DNA from: DT-110 sp030148525
GTDB lineage: Bacteria; Bacteroidota; Bacteroidia; Chitinophagales; Saprospiraceae
Direction of reading: 5' to 3'
DNA length: 64,000 nt
NCBI GenBank assembly: GCA_965227445.1
Contig: OZ245751.1
Span: 310,001-374,000 of the forward strand
Position numbers and translations under genes: made by a program. The number at the start of each line of letters is the position of its first letter. Position 1 is the first letter of the stretch. Below the pieces are notes generated by a model. The model searched no databases. It was given only the letters and a program-made list of their open reading frames with translations, and had not been told where the DNA came from. Below, one piece after another: positions 28,003-36,368 of the stretch.

Positions 28003-29007
28003 ATGCGCCAAGTAGAAGTCATAACTACGAAAGACCATCAACGCCGGGTGGAGGAAAAACTAGCCACCCTGCAGGTCGACCCCGTTTGGATTTTCCCCAC
28101 AGTTGACGATGAAGTTCTGTTGAAGTTTGGTATGTCGACCGAGCAATCGGCCGAGGTGCTGGATGAGTTGGAGGAGTTCCTGGACCGGGTACCCTGTAAA
28201 GTCTTTGTGCACGCCATTGAGTCGAGCCTGCCGGGACCAGATAAAGAAGAGGAGGAAGAGGCAGAGGAATTGATCCAGCTGGGGAAGTTTGCGCGAATCA
28301 GTAAAAGCGAATTGTACCAGGATATTGCGTCACCTGCCCGCCTCACGCTGAATTTTGTATTTATGGTGGCGCTATCCGCTATTGTTGCTGGTATTGGACT
28401 GCTGAAAAACAATGTCCCCATCATAATCGGTGCCATGGTGATTGCTCCCTTTTTATCCCCGAATATTGCCATTGCCTTTGCTACCACGGTGGGGGATATC
28501 ACCTTAAACCGTCGTGCCCTGCTATCCTTGCTTACGGCTACGGGGGTCGTATTGGCTATCGCCATTCCCTGGGGCTATTTCGACCCCCAGGTTGCTAATA
28601 TCGAGTTTAGTCCCGTGCTGGAGTATCGTGACATCTTATTAGCATTAGCCTGCGGGTTTGCGGGGGTTTTATCCCTGATCGGGACGGAGGCCGCTGCCCT
28701 GGTCGGGGTAATGGTGGCTGCTGCCTTAGTACCACCGCTGGTTATGGGCGGTTTGTTTTTGGGTGGTGGCATGTTTCTGGATGCGCGCAATGCGCTGTTG
28801 CTTTACTCCATTAACATCGTTTGCCTGAACCTGTCGGGGATCATAACCTTTTATTTTTCGGGCCTGCGTCCGGCCCGTTGGTGGGATCAGGAACGGGCGG
28901 GCAAATATACGCGCAATGCCCTATTAGTCCTGACATCCATGCTGGCACTACTGGCCTTGTTTATCTACCTGACTAACCATTCGAATCTGGATTTTATAGG
29001 AATTTAA
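28003..29007 (+). CDS. TIGR00341/DUF389 family membrane protein
   Basis: 334 residues. A soluble N-terminal domain of about 105 residues (VEVITTKDHQRRVEEKLATL) is followed by about six to seven transmembrane helices. The conserved membrane motifs include ASPARLTLNFVFMVALSAIV, NNVPIIIGAMVIAPFLSPN and GTEAAALVGVMVAAALVPP. DUF389 proteins are widespread and of unknown function; an association with small-molecule or anion transport has been suggested but is not established. Monocistronic or paired with phoD 69 bases downstream. Confidence 0.88.
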   Translation: MRQVEVITTKDHQRRVEEKLATLQVDPVWIFPTVDDEVLLKFGMSTEQSAEVLDELEEFLDRVPCKVFVHAIESSLPGPDKEEEEEAEELIQLGKFARISKSELYQDIASPARLTLNFVFMVALSAIVAGIGLLKNNVPIIIGAMVIAPFLSPNIAIAFATTVGDITLNRRALLSLLTATGVVLAIAIPWGYFDPQVANIEFSPVLEYRDILLALACGFAGVLSLIGTEAAALVGVMVAAALVPPLVMGGLFLGGGMFLDARNALLLYSINIVCLNLSGIITFYFSGLRPARWWDQERAGKYTRNALLVLTSMLALLALFIYLTNHSNLDFIGI

Positions 29008-29041
29008 TACCTCACCTTACCGGACAACCTGCAAAACGAGC

Positions 29042-29049
29042 TAGCTTTG
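29042..29049 (+). promoter_or_regulatory. possible -7 element for phoD
   Basis: TAGCTTTG 28 bases before the phoD start codon. It matches TAnnTTTG, but no TTG is present at the expected upstream spacing, so support is weak. Confidence 0.35.
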
Positions 29050-29076
29050 GTTTTTCTCCGAAACAAATCGTGAACT

Positions 29077-30405
29077 ATGCGACGTATTGTCATATTGGCG
29101 ACCCTGTTGTTGACTACTTGTTTTTTGGCGAAAGCCCAGTACGAGGCTCAGGTGTTGCGATCGGGACCCATGCTGGGTTATGCTGAAATGAAAGAAGTAC
29201 TCCTGTGGGTACAAACCATCCAACCCGCGGTGGTACAATTTCAATACTGGGATAACGAAGAGCCCGATATCCGCTACCGGACAAACGCTGCTCAAACGGA
29301 TTACCCTACAGCTCTGACCGCCAAGATCATTCTGGATAGGGTGGAGCCAGGCCGGGATTACACCTACCAGTTGATCATCAACGGTGAAGTGGTGGAGCGT
29401 CCTTACCCTACCACCTTTTCCACGCCGGAGCTATGGCAGTGGCGCACCGATCCGCCTGCTTTTTCCATGGCTCTGGGCAGTTGTTTCTACGCCAACGAGC
29501 CGGCCTACGATCGTCCGGGTACGCCTTACGGTGGCGAGTATCAGATCTTTACCAGCATTTATGAAAAAGATCCGGACGTGATGCTTTGGCTGGGCGACAA
29601 CGTTTATTTGCGGGAAGCTGACTGGTACAGCCGCACCGGAATTATGCACCGCAATACCCATGCCCGTGCCCTGCCCGAGCTGCAGCCACTGTTGGCTTCC
29701 ACCCACCATTACGCCATTTGGGATGATCACGATTTTGGCCCGAATAATTCCAACCGGTCCTTCCATATGAAAGAAGTGACCGAGGAGGCATTCGAGTTGT
29801 TTTGGGGCAACCCCACCTTCGGATTACCCGGACTGGGAGGCATCACTACCTTCTTCAAATGGGCTGATGTCGACTTTTTTTTGCTGGACGATCGCTATTT
29901 CCGCTCGCCTAACTCACGTCGGTCGGGGGAGCGAACGATGATCGGTGAGGAACAACTGGAGTGGATCATTGATGCGTTGGTGTCCAGCCGGGCACCCTTT
30001 AAAATGGTGGCCATTGGCGGGCAGGTGCTAAACACCGCTCAGGTGTACGAAACCTATAACAATCTGTTCTCCGACGAGCGGGAATATCTGTTGCGGCGCA
30101 TCGAAGAGGAGGATATTAAAAACGTCATCTTTCTCACCGGTGATCGCCACCATACGGAATTGAGCCACTACGTCAACGGTGCCGGTAACGATGTGTACGA
30201 CTGGACCGTTTCGCCCCTGACTTCCGGGGCCAATACGAATGTGACCGAAACGAACCGGATGCGGGTGGAAGGTACGCTGGTGCAACAGCGCAACTTTGGC
30301 ATTATGGAGGTATTCGGACCTCGTACCGAACGCAAACTGCGCATGACCGTCTATGATGTGGAAGGGGAGGAGCTCTGGTCACGTGAAATCGCCAGTCAAC
30401 GGTAA
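29077..30405 (+). CDS. phoD: PhoD-type alkaline phosphatase/phosphodiesterase
   Basis: 442 residues with signal peptide (MRRIVILATLLLTTCFLAKA). An N-terminal fibronectin-like domain (about 25-120) precedes the calcineurin-like catalytic domain. The metal-binding motifs are MALGSCFYANEP, DVMLWLGDNVY, YAIWDDHDFGPNNSN and FLTGDRHHTE. PhoD enzymes release phosphate from mono- and diesters, usually with Ca2+ and Fe3+. No T9SS sorting domain, so probably periplasmic. The signal peptide region carries one of the T-run/GAAA hairpins (29121-29136). Confidence 0.92.
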   Translation: MRRIVILATLLLTTCFLAKAQYEAQVLRSGPMLGYAEMKEVLLWVQTIQPAVVQFQYWDNEEPDIRYRTNAAQTDYPTALTAKIILDRVEPGRDYTYQLIINGEVVERPYPTTFSTPELWQWRTDPPAFSMALGSCFYANEPAYDRPGTPYGGEYQIFTSIYEKDPDVMLWLGDNVYLREADWYSRTGIMHRNTHARALPELQPLLASTHHYAIWDDHDFGPNNSNRSFHMKEVTEEAFELFWGNPTFGLPGLGGITTFFKWADVDFFLLDDRYFRSPNSRRSGERTMIGEEQLEWIIDALVSSRAPFKMVAIGGQVLNTAQVYETYNNLFSDEREYLLRRIEEEDIKNVIFLTGDRHHTELSHYVNGAGNDVYDWTVSPLTSGANTNVTETNRMRVEGTLVQQRNFGIMEVFGPRTERKLRMTVYDVEGEELWSREIASQR

Positions 30406-30482
30406 TTTACAAGCAGGCTGTCAACCCAACGACAATTTGGGGTGTTGGAACCCCTGACATTGGGCAACAAAACGAATGACCT

Positions 30483-31295
30483 ATGAAATGGACCCTATTG
30501 ATTATTCTGGCGGTGGCCGGAATGGCTTTCCTGGTTTCCTGTATGCAACAAGAACCTTCCGGCACGTCCGGAGAAAATGAGCCTGCCCCAATCCTTACGG
30601 AGGCACAAAAACACCTTGCCGCTGCCCGGGAGGCTCACGGCAGCGAACGACTTCACCAAAGCAACCTGGAATTTGATTTTCGGGACTATCACTACAAAAT
30701 GATTCGCGATGGAGGTATGTATCAGTACGAACGCATGTTTACCGATACGTCCGGACAGCAGATTCACGATATCCTGACCAACGATGATTTTAAGCGAACC
30801 ATCGACGGCCAGCAGGTTACCCTCAGTGAAAAGGACAAAAGTGCATATAGCAACTCGGTAAATTCGGTTATTTACTTTGCGACATTACCCTATTCGCTCG
30901 ACGATCCGGCTGTACAATCCAGCTACCTGGGTGAAGTGGAGATCCACGATACCACCTACCACAAGGTCAAAGTAACCTTCCGGGAAGAAGGGGGCGGGAA
31001 AGACCACGAGGACGAATACATATACTGGATCCGCCAGGGAGATCACGTGATCGATTACCTGGCGTATAACTACCAGGTAAATGGCGGCGGCGCCCGGTTC
31101 CGGGTTGCCTACAATGAGCGGACCATTGATGGTGTCCGGTTTGTTAATTATAAAAACCTGAAGCCGGTGCCGGCAACGCTGGAGGTAGAAGCTTTCGATT
31201 CTCTCTATCAGGAGGGGCAGTTGGAACAGGTATCAGTCATTGAAACGTCTAATGTGGCATTGGAAGTCGGTGATGCAGAAAGGGGGCGGAATTGA
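30483..31295 (+). CDS. lipoprotein, DUF6503-like
   Basis: 270 residues. Lipoprotein signal with lipobox LVSC (Cys20), then a linker rich in Glu/Pro and a beta-rich domain (LEFDFRDYHYKMIRDGG, VRFVNYKNLKP). It resembles DUF6503 proteins of Bacteroidota, sometimes misnamed as aldolase; no catalytic motif is visible. Predicted to be membrane-anchored in the periplasm or at the surface. It follows phoD by 77 bases and may be co-transcribed. Function unknown. Confidence 0.75.
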   Translation: MKWTLLIILAVAGMAFLVSCMQQEPSGTSGENEPAPILTEAQKHLAAAREAHGSERLHQSNLEFDFRDYHYKMIRDGGMYQYERMFTDTSGQQIHDILTNDDFKRTIDGQQVTLSEKDKSAYSNSVNSVIYFATLPYSLDDPAVQSSYLGEVEIHDTTYHKVKVTFREEGGGKDHEDEYIYWIRQGDHVIDYLAYNYQVNGGGARFRVAYNERTIDGVRFVNYKNLKPVPATLEVEAFDSLYQEGQLEQVSVIETSNVALEVGDAERGRN

Positions 31296-31351
31296 TAATG
31301 GTTAATGTATATTTTTTAATTAATTGATTGTTAGTGTTTTAACTAAAAGTT

Positions 31352-31393
31352 AAAAACTAAGAATTAAAAATTAAAAACTAAGAATTAAAAATT
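31352..31393. repeat. two tandem 21-base AT-rich units (3 x 7)
   Basis: Two exact 21-base units beginning AAAAACTAAGAATT in the 125-base gap before the glycosyltransferase gene. The unit length is three heptamers, like the repeats at 26287 and 27236. A complementary arm (TTTTTTAATTAATTG) lies at 31312-31326. Confidence 0.7.
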
Positions 31394-31420
31394 AAAATTC
31401 AAGAATTACCTCCGGTTTCC

Positions 31421-32449
31421 ATGGCGGACAAAAAGCTAAAAGTGCTGATCGTGCGTTTTTCCTCGATCGGCGACATCGTATTGACAACTCCGGTGATTCG
31501 CGGATTGAAGCAACAGGCAGGTGCTGAAGTACATTTTCTGACGAAAAAAGCCTTTCGCTCCCTGGTTGATGCGAATCCCTTCGTTGACCGCGTCTTTACG
31601 ATCGACAAGCGGGTAGGGGAGGTGCTATCGGATTTACGCCGGGAAAAGTACGATCATATTATCGATCTGCACCGCAATCTTCGCAGTGGCCAGGTTAAGC
31701 TGGGCCTTTCGGCAAAACACCACTCATTTGACAAGCTCAACCTGGCTAAATGGCTACGAGTGAACCTCAAGCTCGACCGATTGCCCGATCTGCACATCGT
31801 GGATCGCTACCTGGAGCCGGTTCGTGTGCTGGGGGTCGGTGCCGACGGTGCCGGTCTGGACTATTTTATTCCGGAAGCTGAGCAAGTAGATTTGAAAGGA
31901 CTGGCACGGCGGGCTTTTCCCGATGACGGACACTGGCGGTCACAGCTCCAAAGCGGAGCTTATCTGGGATTGGTCATTGGAGCGGCGCACGCCACCAAAA
32001 GAATGCCACCTGATCTGCTGATCGAGCTGGCCGGCCAGTTACCCAAGCCATTGCTTTTGTTAGGAGGTCCCGGCGACCGGGAAGTTGGTGAACGCATTGC
32101 CGGTGCCATTCCGGGCGTGGTTAATACCTGTGGTGATTTTTCCCTTCACGGATCAGCCTCCCTGATCGATCAGGGGGCCGGGCTGATCACCCACGACACG
32201 GGGCTGATGCACATTGGAGCTGCTCTGGATAAGCACATGGTGGTCGTTTGGGGTAATACGATTCCGGAATTTGGGATGTACCCCTACGATCCGGCAGGCA
32301 CCGGAAAGGCCGTTTCCTTTGAAGTAGATGGCTTGAGTTGCCGGCCGTGTTCCAAGATTGGATACCAGACTTGTCCCAAGGGACATTTTGCCTGTATGCG
32401 GAAGCAGCCACTGGCTCAAATTGCCCGGGTGGCAGGGTCCTGGCTGTAA
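31421..32449 (+). CDS. glycosyltransferase family 9 (LPS heptosyltransferase-like)
   Basis: 342 residues. GT-B fold enzyme with the GT9 N-terminal motif VLIVRFSSIGDIVLTTPVIR and the C-terminal donor-binding motif ITHDTGLMHIGAALDKHMVV. GT9 enzymes add heptose or related sugars to the lipopolysaccharide core on the cytoplasmic side of the inner membrane. The donor sugar is not determined by sequence. No signal peptide. Monocistronic. Confidence 0.9.
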   Translation: MADKKLKVLIVRFSSIGDIVLTTPVIRGLKQQAGAEVHFLTKKAFRSLVDANPFVDRVFTIDKRVGEVLSDLRREKYDHIIDLHRNLRSGQVKLGLSAKHHSFDKLNLAKWLRVNLKLDRLPDLHIVDRYLEPVRVLGVGADGAGLDYFIPEAEQVDLKGLARRAFPDDGHWRSQLQSGAYLGLVIGAAHATKRMPPDLLIELAGQLPKPLLLLGGPGDREVGERIAGAIPGVVNTCGDFSLHGSASLIDQGAGLITHDTGLMHIGAALDKHMVVVWGNTIPEFGMYPYDPAGTGKAVSFEVDGLSCRPCSKIGYQTCPKGHFACMRKQPLAQIARVAGSWL

Positions 32450-32607
32450 CCTGGCTTACCATTGACATGAAAAAAGTGTTAAATCATTTTGGCCTTGGTC
32501 AGCAATCGGGCTAATTTTCCGTTCTGATTCCAAGTTTTGGGTGAAAAGGCCTATCTTAAGCGGTGCTGTAAGAACAGCCTGATCCCGTTGTCTCCAAGTG
32601 GTCGAAG

Positions 32608-32634
32608 CCCTGCCTATCGTGCCGGATAGCAGGC
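32608..32634 (+). other. hairpin in the leader of the porP-like operon
   Basis: CCTGC-CTATC ... GATAG-CAGG with a six-base loop and one bulged base, about 25 bases upstream of the start codon. No T-run. It could be a leader structure that affects translation; the remainder of the 209-base gap shows no other signal. Confidence 0.35.
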
Positions 32635-32658
32635 TGAACGACCTCTAAAATCACCTGT

Positions 32659-33714
32659 ATGACGATACGTACGTTTACGCTAATTATTGGTTGTTTAGGT
32701 ATTCTGACCTCTCTGCGCGCGCAAGACTTGCACTTCACCCAATACAATATGTCCCCGCTGACCCTGAATCCCGCTATGATCGGGGCTTTCGAGGGTACGG
32801 CCCGTATCACCGGAATCTACCGGGATCAGTGGAGCAGCATATTGGATAATTCCTTCTCCTCCCCGTCGGTGGGTATTGATGCCCCTTTATTGCGCGGTTT
32901 CCGCGATGGTGACTGGGTAGGTGTTGGTGGTGTTCTTACCTCCGACAATGTTGGGGAGGGTGATCTGCAGGTTGGCGAAAACCTATTGGGTGTAGCCTAC
33001 CACTTTGCCCTCGATGACGATGGAGCAAATATGCTAACCCTGGGAGTACAGGGTGGGAATGTAACCCGTCAGCTGGATCCCACTGCTAACGGGTTAGTGT
33101 TCGCCGATGAGTTGCCCGAAGACGTGGGCGGAGGCGGACTCGGCCTGGGTAAGGGTGGCGACCGCAGTGTCAATGATCAGGTATCCTACCTCGATTTCAA
33201 TGTGGGACTGATGTTTCGCAGCCGACAGGAAACCGGCGACCTGATCGAAGTGGGGCTGGCCTTTAACCACATTACGACACCAGAATACAGTTTTGTCTCC
33301 CGCGGAGGCAGTGGGAGCAATAATGATAACGGACAGGACCGGCCCATGACCATTGCTGCTCACGGTCGCTACGACCGGGCATTAACGGATGTCTGGAGTA
33401 TCGAACCCTCGTTTATGTTTCAGACGACGGCCGGAAATACCGAGATCATGCTGCAAGCTTTGGGCGGTTACCAATTGAACGATGAATGGAAGCTCCACGC
33501 GGGGCCGGGTTATCGTTTTGGTGATTCCGGGCAGATCCTCATGGGCGTCACCTATGATGAAAACCTGAGGGTGGGCTTATCCTACGATATCAACCTCTCA
33601 CAGGTTACCGACATTAGTAATTACCGGGGCGGTTTTGAATTGGGTGCAAGCTATATCATCAAGATTTTCAAGGAACCGGATGTGAAGCCTGCCATTTTGT
33701 GTCCCCGACTTTAA
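32659..33714 (+). CDS. PorP/SprF-family type IX secretion outer-membrane protein
   Basis: 351 residues with signal peptide (ending SLRAQ). The characteristic start of the mature protein, DLHFTQYNMSPLTLNPAMIG, defines the PorP/SprF family. The rest alternates beta strands and ends with a barrel-like C-terminus. Family members are 14-stranded outer-membrane proteins that dock T9SS cargo such as SprB at the surface. It forms an operon with the OmpA-family gene 51 bases downstream, a common arrangement. Which cargo it serves is unknown; the SprB-repeat protease in this window is a candidate. Confidence 0.92.
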   Translation: MTIRTFTLIIGCLGILTSLRAQDLHFTQYNMSPLTLNPAMIGAFEGTARITGIYRDQWSSILDNSFSSPSVGIDAPLLRGFRDGDWVGVGGVLTSDNVGEGDLQVGENLLGVAYHFALDDDGANMLTLGVQGGNVTRQLDPTANGLVFADELPEDVGGGGLGLGKGGDRSVNDQVSYLDFNVGLMFRSRQETGDLIEVGLAFNHITTPEYSFVSRGGSGSNNDNGQDRPMTIAAHGRYDRALTDVWSIEPSFMFQTTAGNTEIMLQALGGYQLNDEWKLHAGPGYRFGDSGQILMGVTYDENLRVGLSYDINLSQVTDISNYRGGFELGASYIIKIFKEPDVKPAILCPRL

Positions 33715-33765
33715 AAGATATTGATGCCGGCTACGGGCCGGATCATGCATAAATCAACCGAATCT

Positions 33766-36309
33766 ATGAGACGTGTGCTGTTATTGGTAGCTTGTTTGGG
33801 TGTCATCGGCGCCCTGATGGCGCAACCCATCACCAAGTCGACCTACAATTCCATGTTGCAGGTGGCTGAGGAAAAGCTCGAAGCTAAAGACTACTACAAT
33901 GCGCTCGATTACTACGAGCGAGCTTACGAAGAAAAGGAAGACCGCGATCTGCTGCCCATGATCGCCGAACTCAGCCTGAAGGTACGCGACTACGCCAAGG
34001 CCCGTCGCACCTATGCCAACGTCTTTCGCCGGGCCGACGAAGGTGAATACGAGGAGATGCGCTATAATTACGGACTGGCCTGTAAAGGCTACGAACGCTA
34101 CGATGAAGCCATCGAGCAATTCCAGTTGTTCATCGAAAGCTCCAATGACGAGACCATGAAGGATCTGGCGCGCAACCAGATCACCGGCGCGGAGATGGCT
34201 AAGGCTTTCGATAGTCAGCGCAGCGATGATCTGCCTGAGCCGGACCGCATTTCCCGGAAGGTGAACCAGGCTTTTTCGGAATATTCACCAGCATACAGTC
34301 GCAGTGGAAACCTCTATTTTTCGACCTTCCCCTCGGAAGAGGTGATCATTGTGGAGACCGAAGGTTGTGAAGGCTGTTATTCCATGATATACAAGTCGAA
34401 CGTCGATGAAGACGGCGACTTCGAAGACCCCTCCGAATTACCTCCGACGATTAACCGCCCTGGCTACCATACCAGTGGCGTCTCTTTTGATCGCGAGGGT
34501 ACTACCATGTACTACACCCAGGCCGAACTCCAGGGAAATACGGTAAAGTCCAGCCGCATCTACGCCAGCCTCGGCGGGGAAGACGATTGGGATGCCGGTA
34601 ACGAACTGATAGGAGTGAACGGCGAATGGGTGGCTATGCATCCTGCCCCCGGCGAACTATTCGGCAGTAAAGTTCTCTTCTTTGTATCTGATATGGATGG
34701 AGGTGAAGGTGGCCTGGACATTTATTACGCAACCTACAAAAGTGAAGGAGTATACGGCGATCCCGTAAACCTGGGGCCCAAGATCAACACCCCCGCCGAC
34801 GAAGTGACACCTTTTTACTTCGATGGCACCCTCTACTACAGCTCCGATGGCCACCCCGGCCTTGGTGGGCAAGATATTTTTTACACCGTTTGGAACGGTA
34901 GCTTTTGGTCGGAACCCAAAAACATGGGGGCGGGTTTTAACTCCGCTCAGGACGATCAGTATTTCCGCCTCGATAACGAAGGTTACAAAGGCTTCTTTAC
35001 CTCTAACCGTCCCGGGGGAACCTCCGTATACTCGCGTACCTGCTGCGATGATATCTACGGTTTCGAAATTGAAAAAATCGAAGCCGATCTCATAGTAGGC
35101 GTATTTGATGACCAGAAAAAGGTGATCAAAGGTTCTACCGTTGACTTAAAAGTCCGGGCCGCTTCCATGACCCGTACCATCGATCAGCAAACCAATAATG
35201 ATGGTAACCGCTTCGACTTTATGCTGGACCTCGAAGAGACCTATCAGGTTATTGCATCCAAGGAGGGATACTATCCGGATACGGCCCTGATCGCCACCGT
35301 GGGTCTTAAGGAATCACGTACTTTTGAGCAACGTTTCTATTTGAAACCACTGCCGCCACCGGAACCAACGGAGCCTACCGAGCCCGAGGGGCCGCTGTAC
35401 GATACAGTGACGATTGAGCAGGCCATCGTGCTGGAAAATATCCTGTACGATTTCAACGACGATAAAATCCTGCCCGCCGCGGAATCCGATCTGCAGGTAA
35501 TCCTGGAGCTGCTGTACGAATACCCGGAAATGGTGATTGAGATGGGATCACATACCGATGTTCGTGGTGATGATGATTACAACCAAAACCTCGCCCAACG
35601 CCGCGCCGAATCGGCCCGCACCTGGTTGCTGGAGCGCGATATTGATCCCAACCGGATCCAGGCTCGCGGGTACGGAGAGGAAGTGCCCCAGACTGTCTCG
35701 GAGCGCATTGCCGGGCAATACGATTTCCTGGCGGTTGGCGATGTGCTGACCGAGGAATTTATCAATAACCTGGAGACCGAAGAGCAACAGGAAGCTGCCC
35801 ACCAGATCAACCGTCGTACCGAATTCAAGATCGTCGAAGGCCCCACGAGTATTACCATCCAGCGCACCCGACTGCTGAAAAAGGATGGTGAAGAAGGTGC
35901 CGATGCGTCGAATAAACCCAAGCCCGACCCAAGGGTCCATCCGCTTTCTTCCCTGTACGGGCGTACCACACCGGAACTGAACGGATTGCCCTTAATGGTA
36001 TTCGAAGATCGCACCCACGATTTCGGGAACATGGAGCGTGGTGACGTTCGTTCACAAGTTTTCAAGTTCACGAATGAAGGGGATGGACCGCTGAAGATAT
36101 CCGTGGTTTCTGCCTGTGATTGCACCACTACGGATTATCCCACCAAGGCAATTGCTCCGGGTGAATCAGGCCAGATCAAAGTGACGTTTGATAGCACCGA
36201 TAAGGAAGAGAACGAGATTATCGACGTAGATATCATTCTCGAGCAATCGGATCCCGACGGGACGCCCATTATCGAGAAGCTGCGATATAAGTACAATTTG
36301 ATCCAGTAA
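33766..36309 (+). CDS. TPR/PD40/OmpA-family protein with C-terminal DUF1573 domain
   Basis: 847 residues from ATG 33766, which gives a clean signal peptide (MRRVLLLVACLGVIGALMAQ); the frame extends up to a TTG at 33721. Order: TPR repeats (about 20-150), WD40/PD40-type beta-propeller repeats (about 155-430), a carboxypeptidase-regulatory-like sandwich (about 430-525), a Pro/Glu-rich linker (PPPEPTEPTEPEGP), an OmpA peptidoglycan-binding domain (MGSHTDVRGDDDYNQNLAQR and ARGYGEE), and a C-terminal DUF1573 immunoglobulin-like domain (HDFGNMERGD, VVSACDCTT). It resembles PorE-type T9SS periplasmic proteins that tie the machine to peptidoglycan. The DUF1573 extension is unusual. Confidence 0.88.
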   Translation: MRRVLLLVACLGVIGALMAQPITKSTYNSMLQVAEEKLEAKDYYNALDYYERAYEEKEDRDLLPMIAELSLKVRDYAKARRTYANVFRRADEGEYEEMRYNYGLACKGYERYDEAIEQFQLFIESSNDETMKDLARNQITGAEMAKAFDSQRSDDLPEPDRISRKVNQAFSEYSPAYSRSGNLYFSTFPSEEVIIVETEGCEGCYSMIYKSNVDEDGDFEDPSELPPTINRPGYHTSGVSFDREGTTMYYTQAELQGNTVKSSRIYASLGGEDDWDAGNELIGVNGEWVAMHPAPGELFGSKVLFFVSDMDGGEGGLDIYYATYKSEGVYGDPVNLGPKINTPADEVTPFYFDGTLYYSSDGHPGLGGQDIFYTVWNGSFWSEPKNMGAGFNSAQDDQYFRLDNEGYKGFFTSNRPGGTSVYSRTCCDDIYGFEIEKIEADLIVGVFDDQKKVIKGSTVDLKVRAASMTRTIDQQTNNDGNRFDFMLDLEETYQVIASKEGYYPDTALIATVGLKESRTFEQRFYLKPLPPPEPTEPTEPEGPLYDTVTIEQAIVLENILYDFNDDKILPAAESDLQVILELLYEYPEMVIEMGSHTDVRGDDDYNQNLAQRRAESARTWLLERDIDPNRIQARGYGEEVPQTVSERIAGQYDFLAVGDVLTEEFINNLETEEQQEAAHQINRRTEFKIVEGPTSITIQRTRLLKKDGEEGADASNKPKPDPRVHPLSSLYGRTTPELNGLPLMVFEDRTHDFGNMERGDVRSQVFKFTNEGDGPLKISVVSACDCTTTDYPTKAIAPGESGQIKVTFDSTDKEENEIIDVDIILEQSDPDGTPIIEKLRYKYNLIQ

Positions 36310-36327
36310 GATGCCCTGACTTTCGTC

Positions 36328-36368
36328 AAAAAAGCCTCTGGGCGGATCATCCGCCCAGAGGCTTTTTT
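36328..36368. terminator. bidirectional terminator
   Basis: AAAAAAGCCTCTGGGCGG, a five-base loop, then CCGCCCAGAGGCTTTTTT. A perfect 12-base GC-rich stem between two convergent genes; its T-run overlaps the last bases of the minus-strand gene. Confidence 0.93.

Noticed and set aside
33721..33765. TTG/ATG starts upstream of the OmpA-DUF1573 gene
   Set aside because: They add a polar stretch before the signal peptide; ATG 33766 is the better start.
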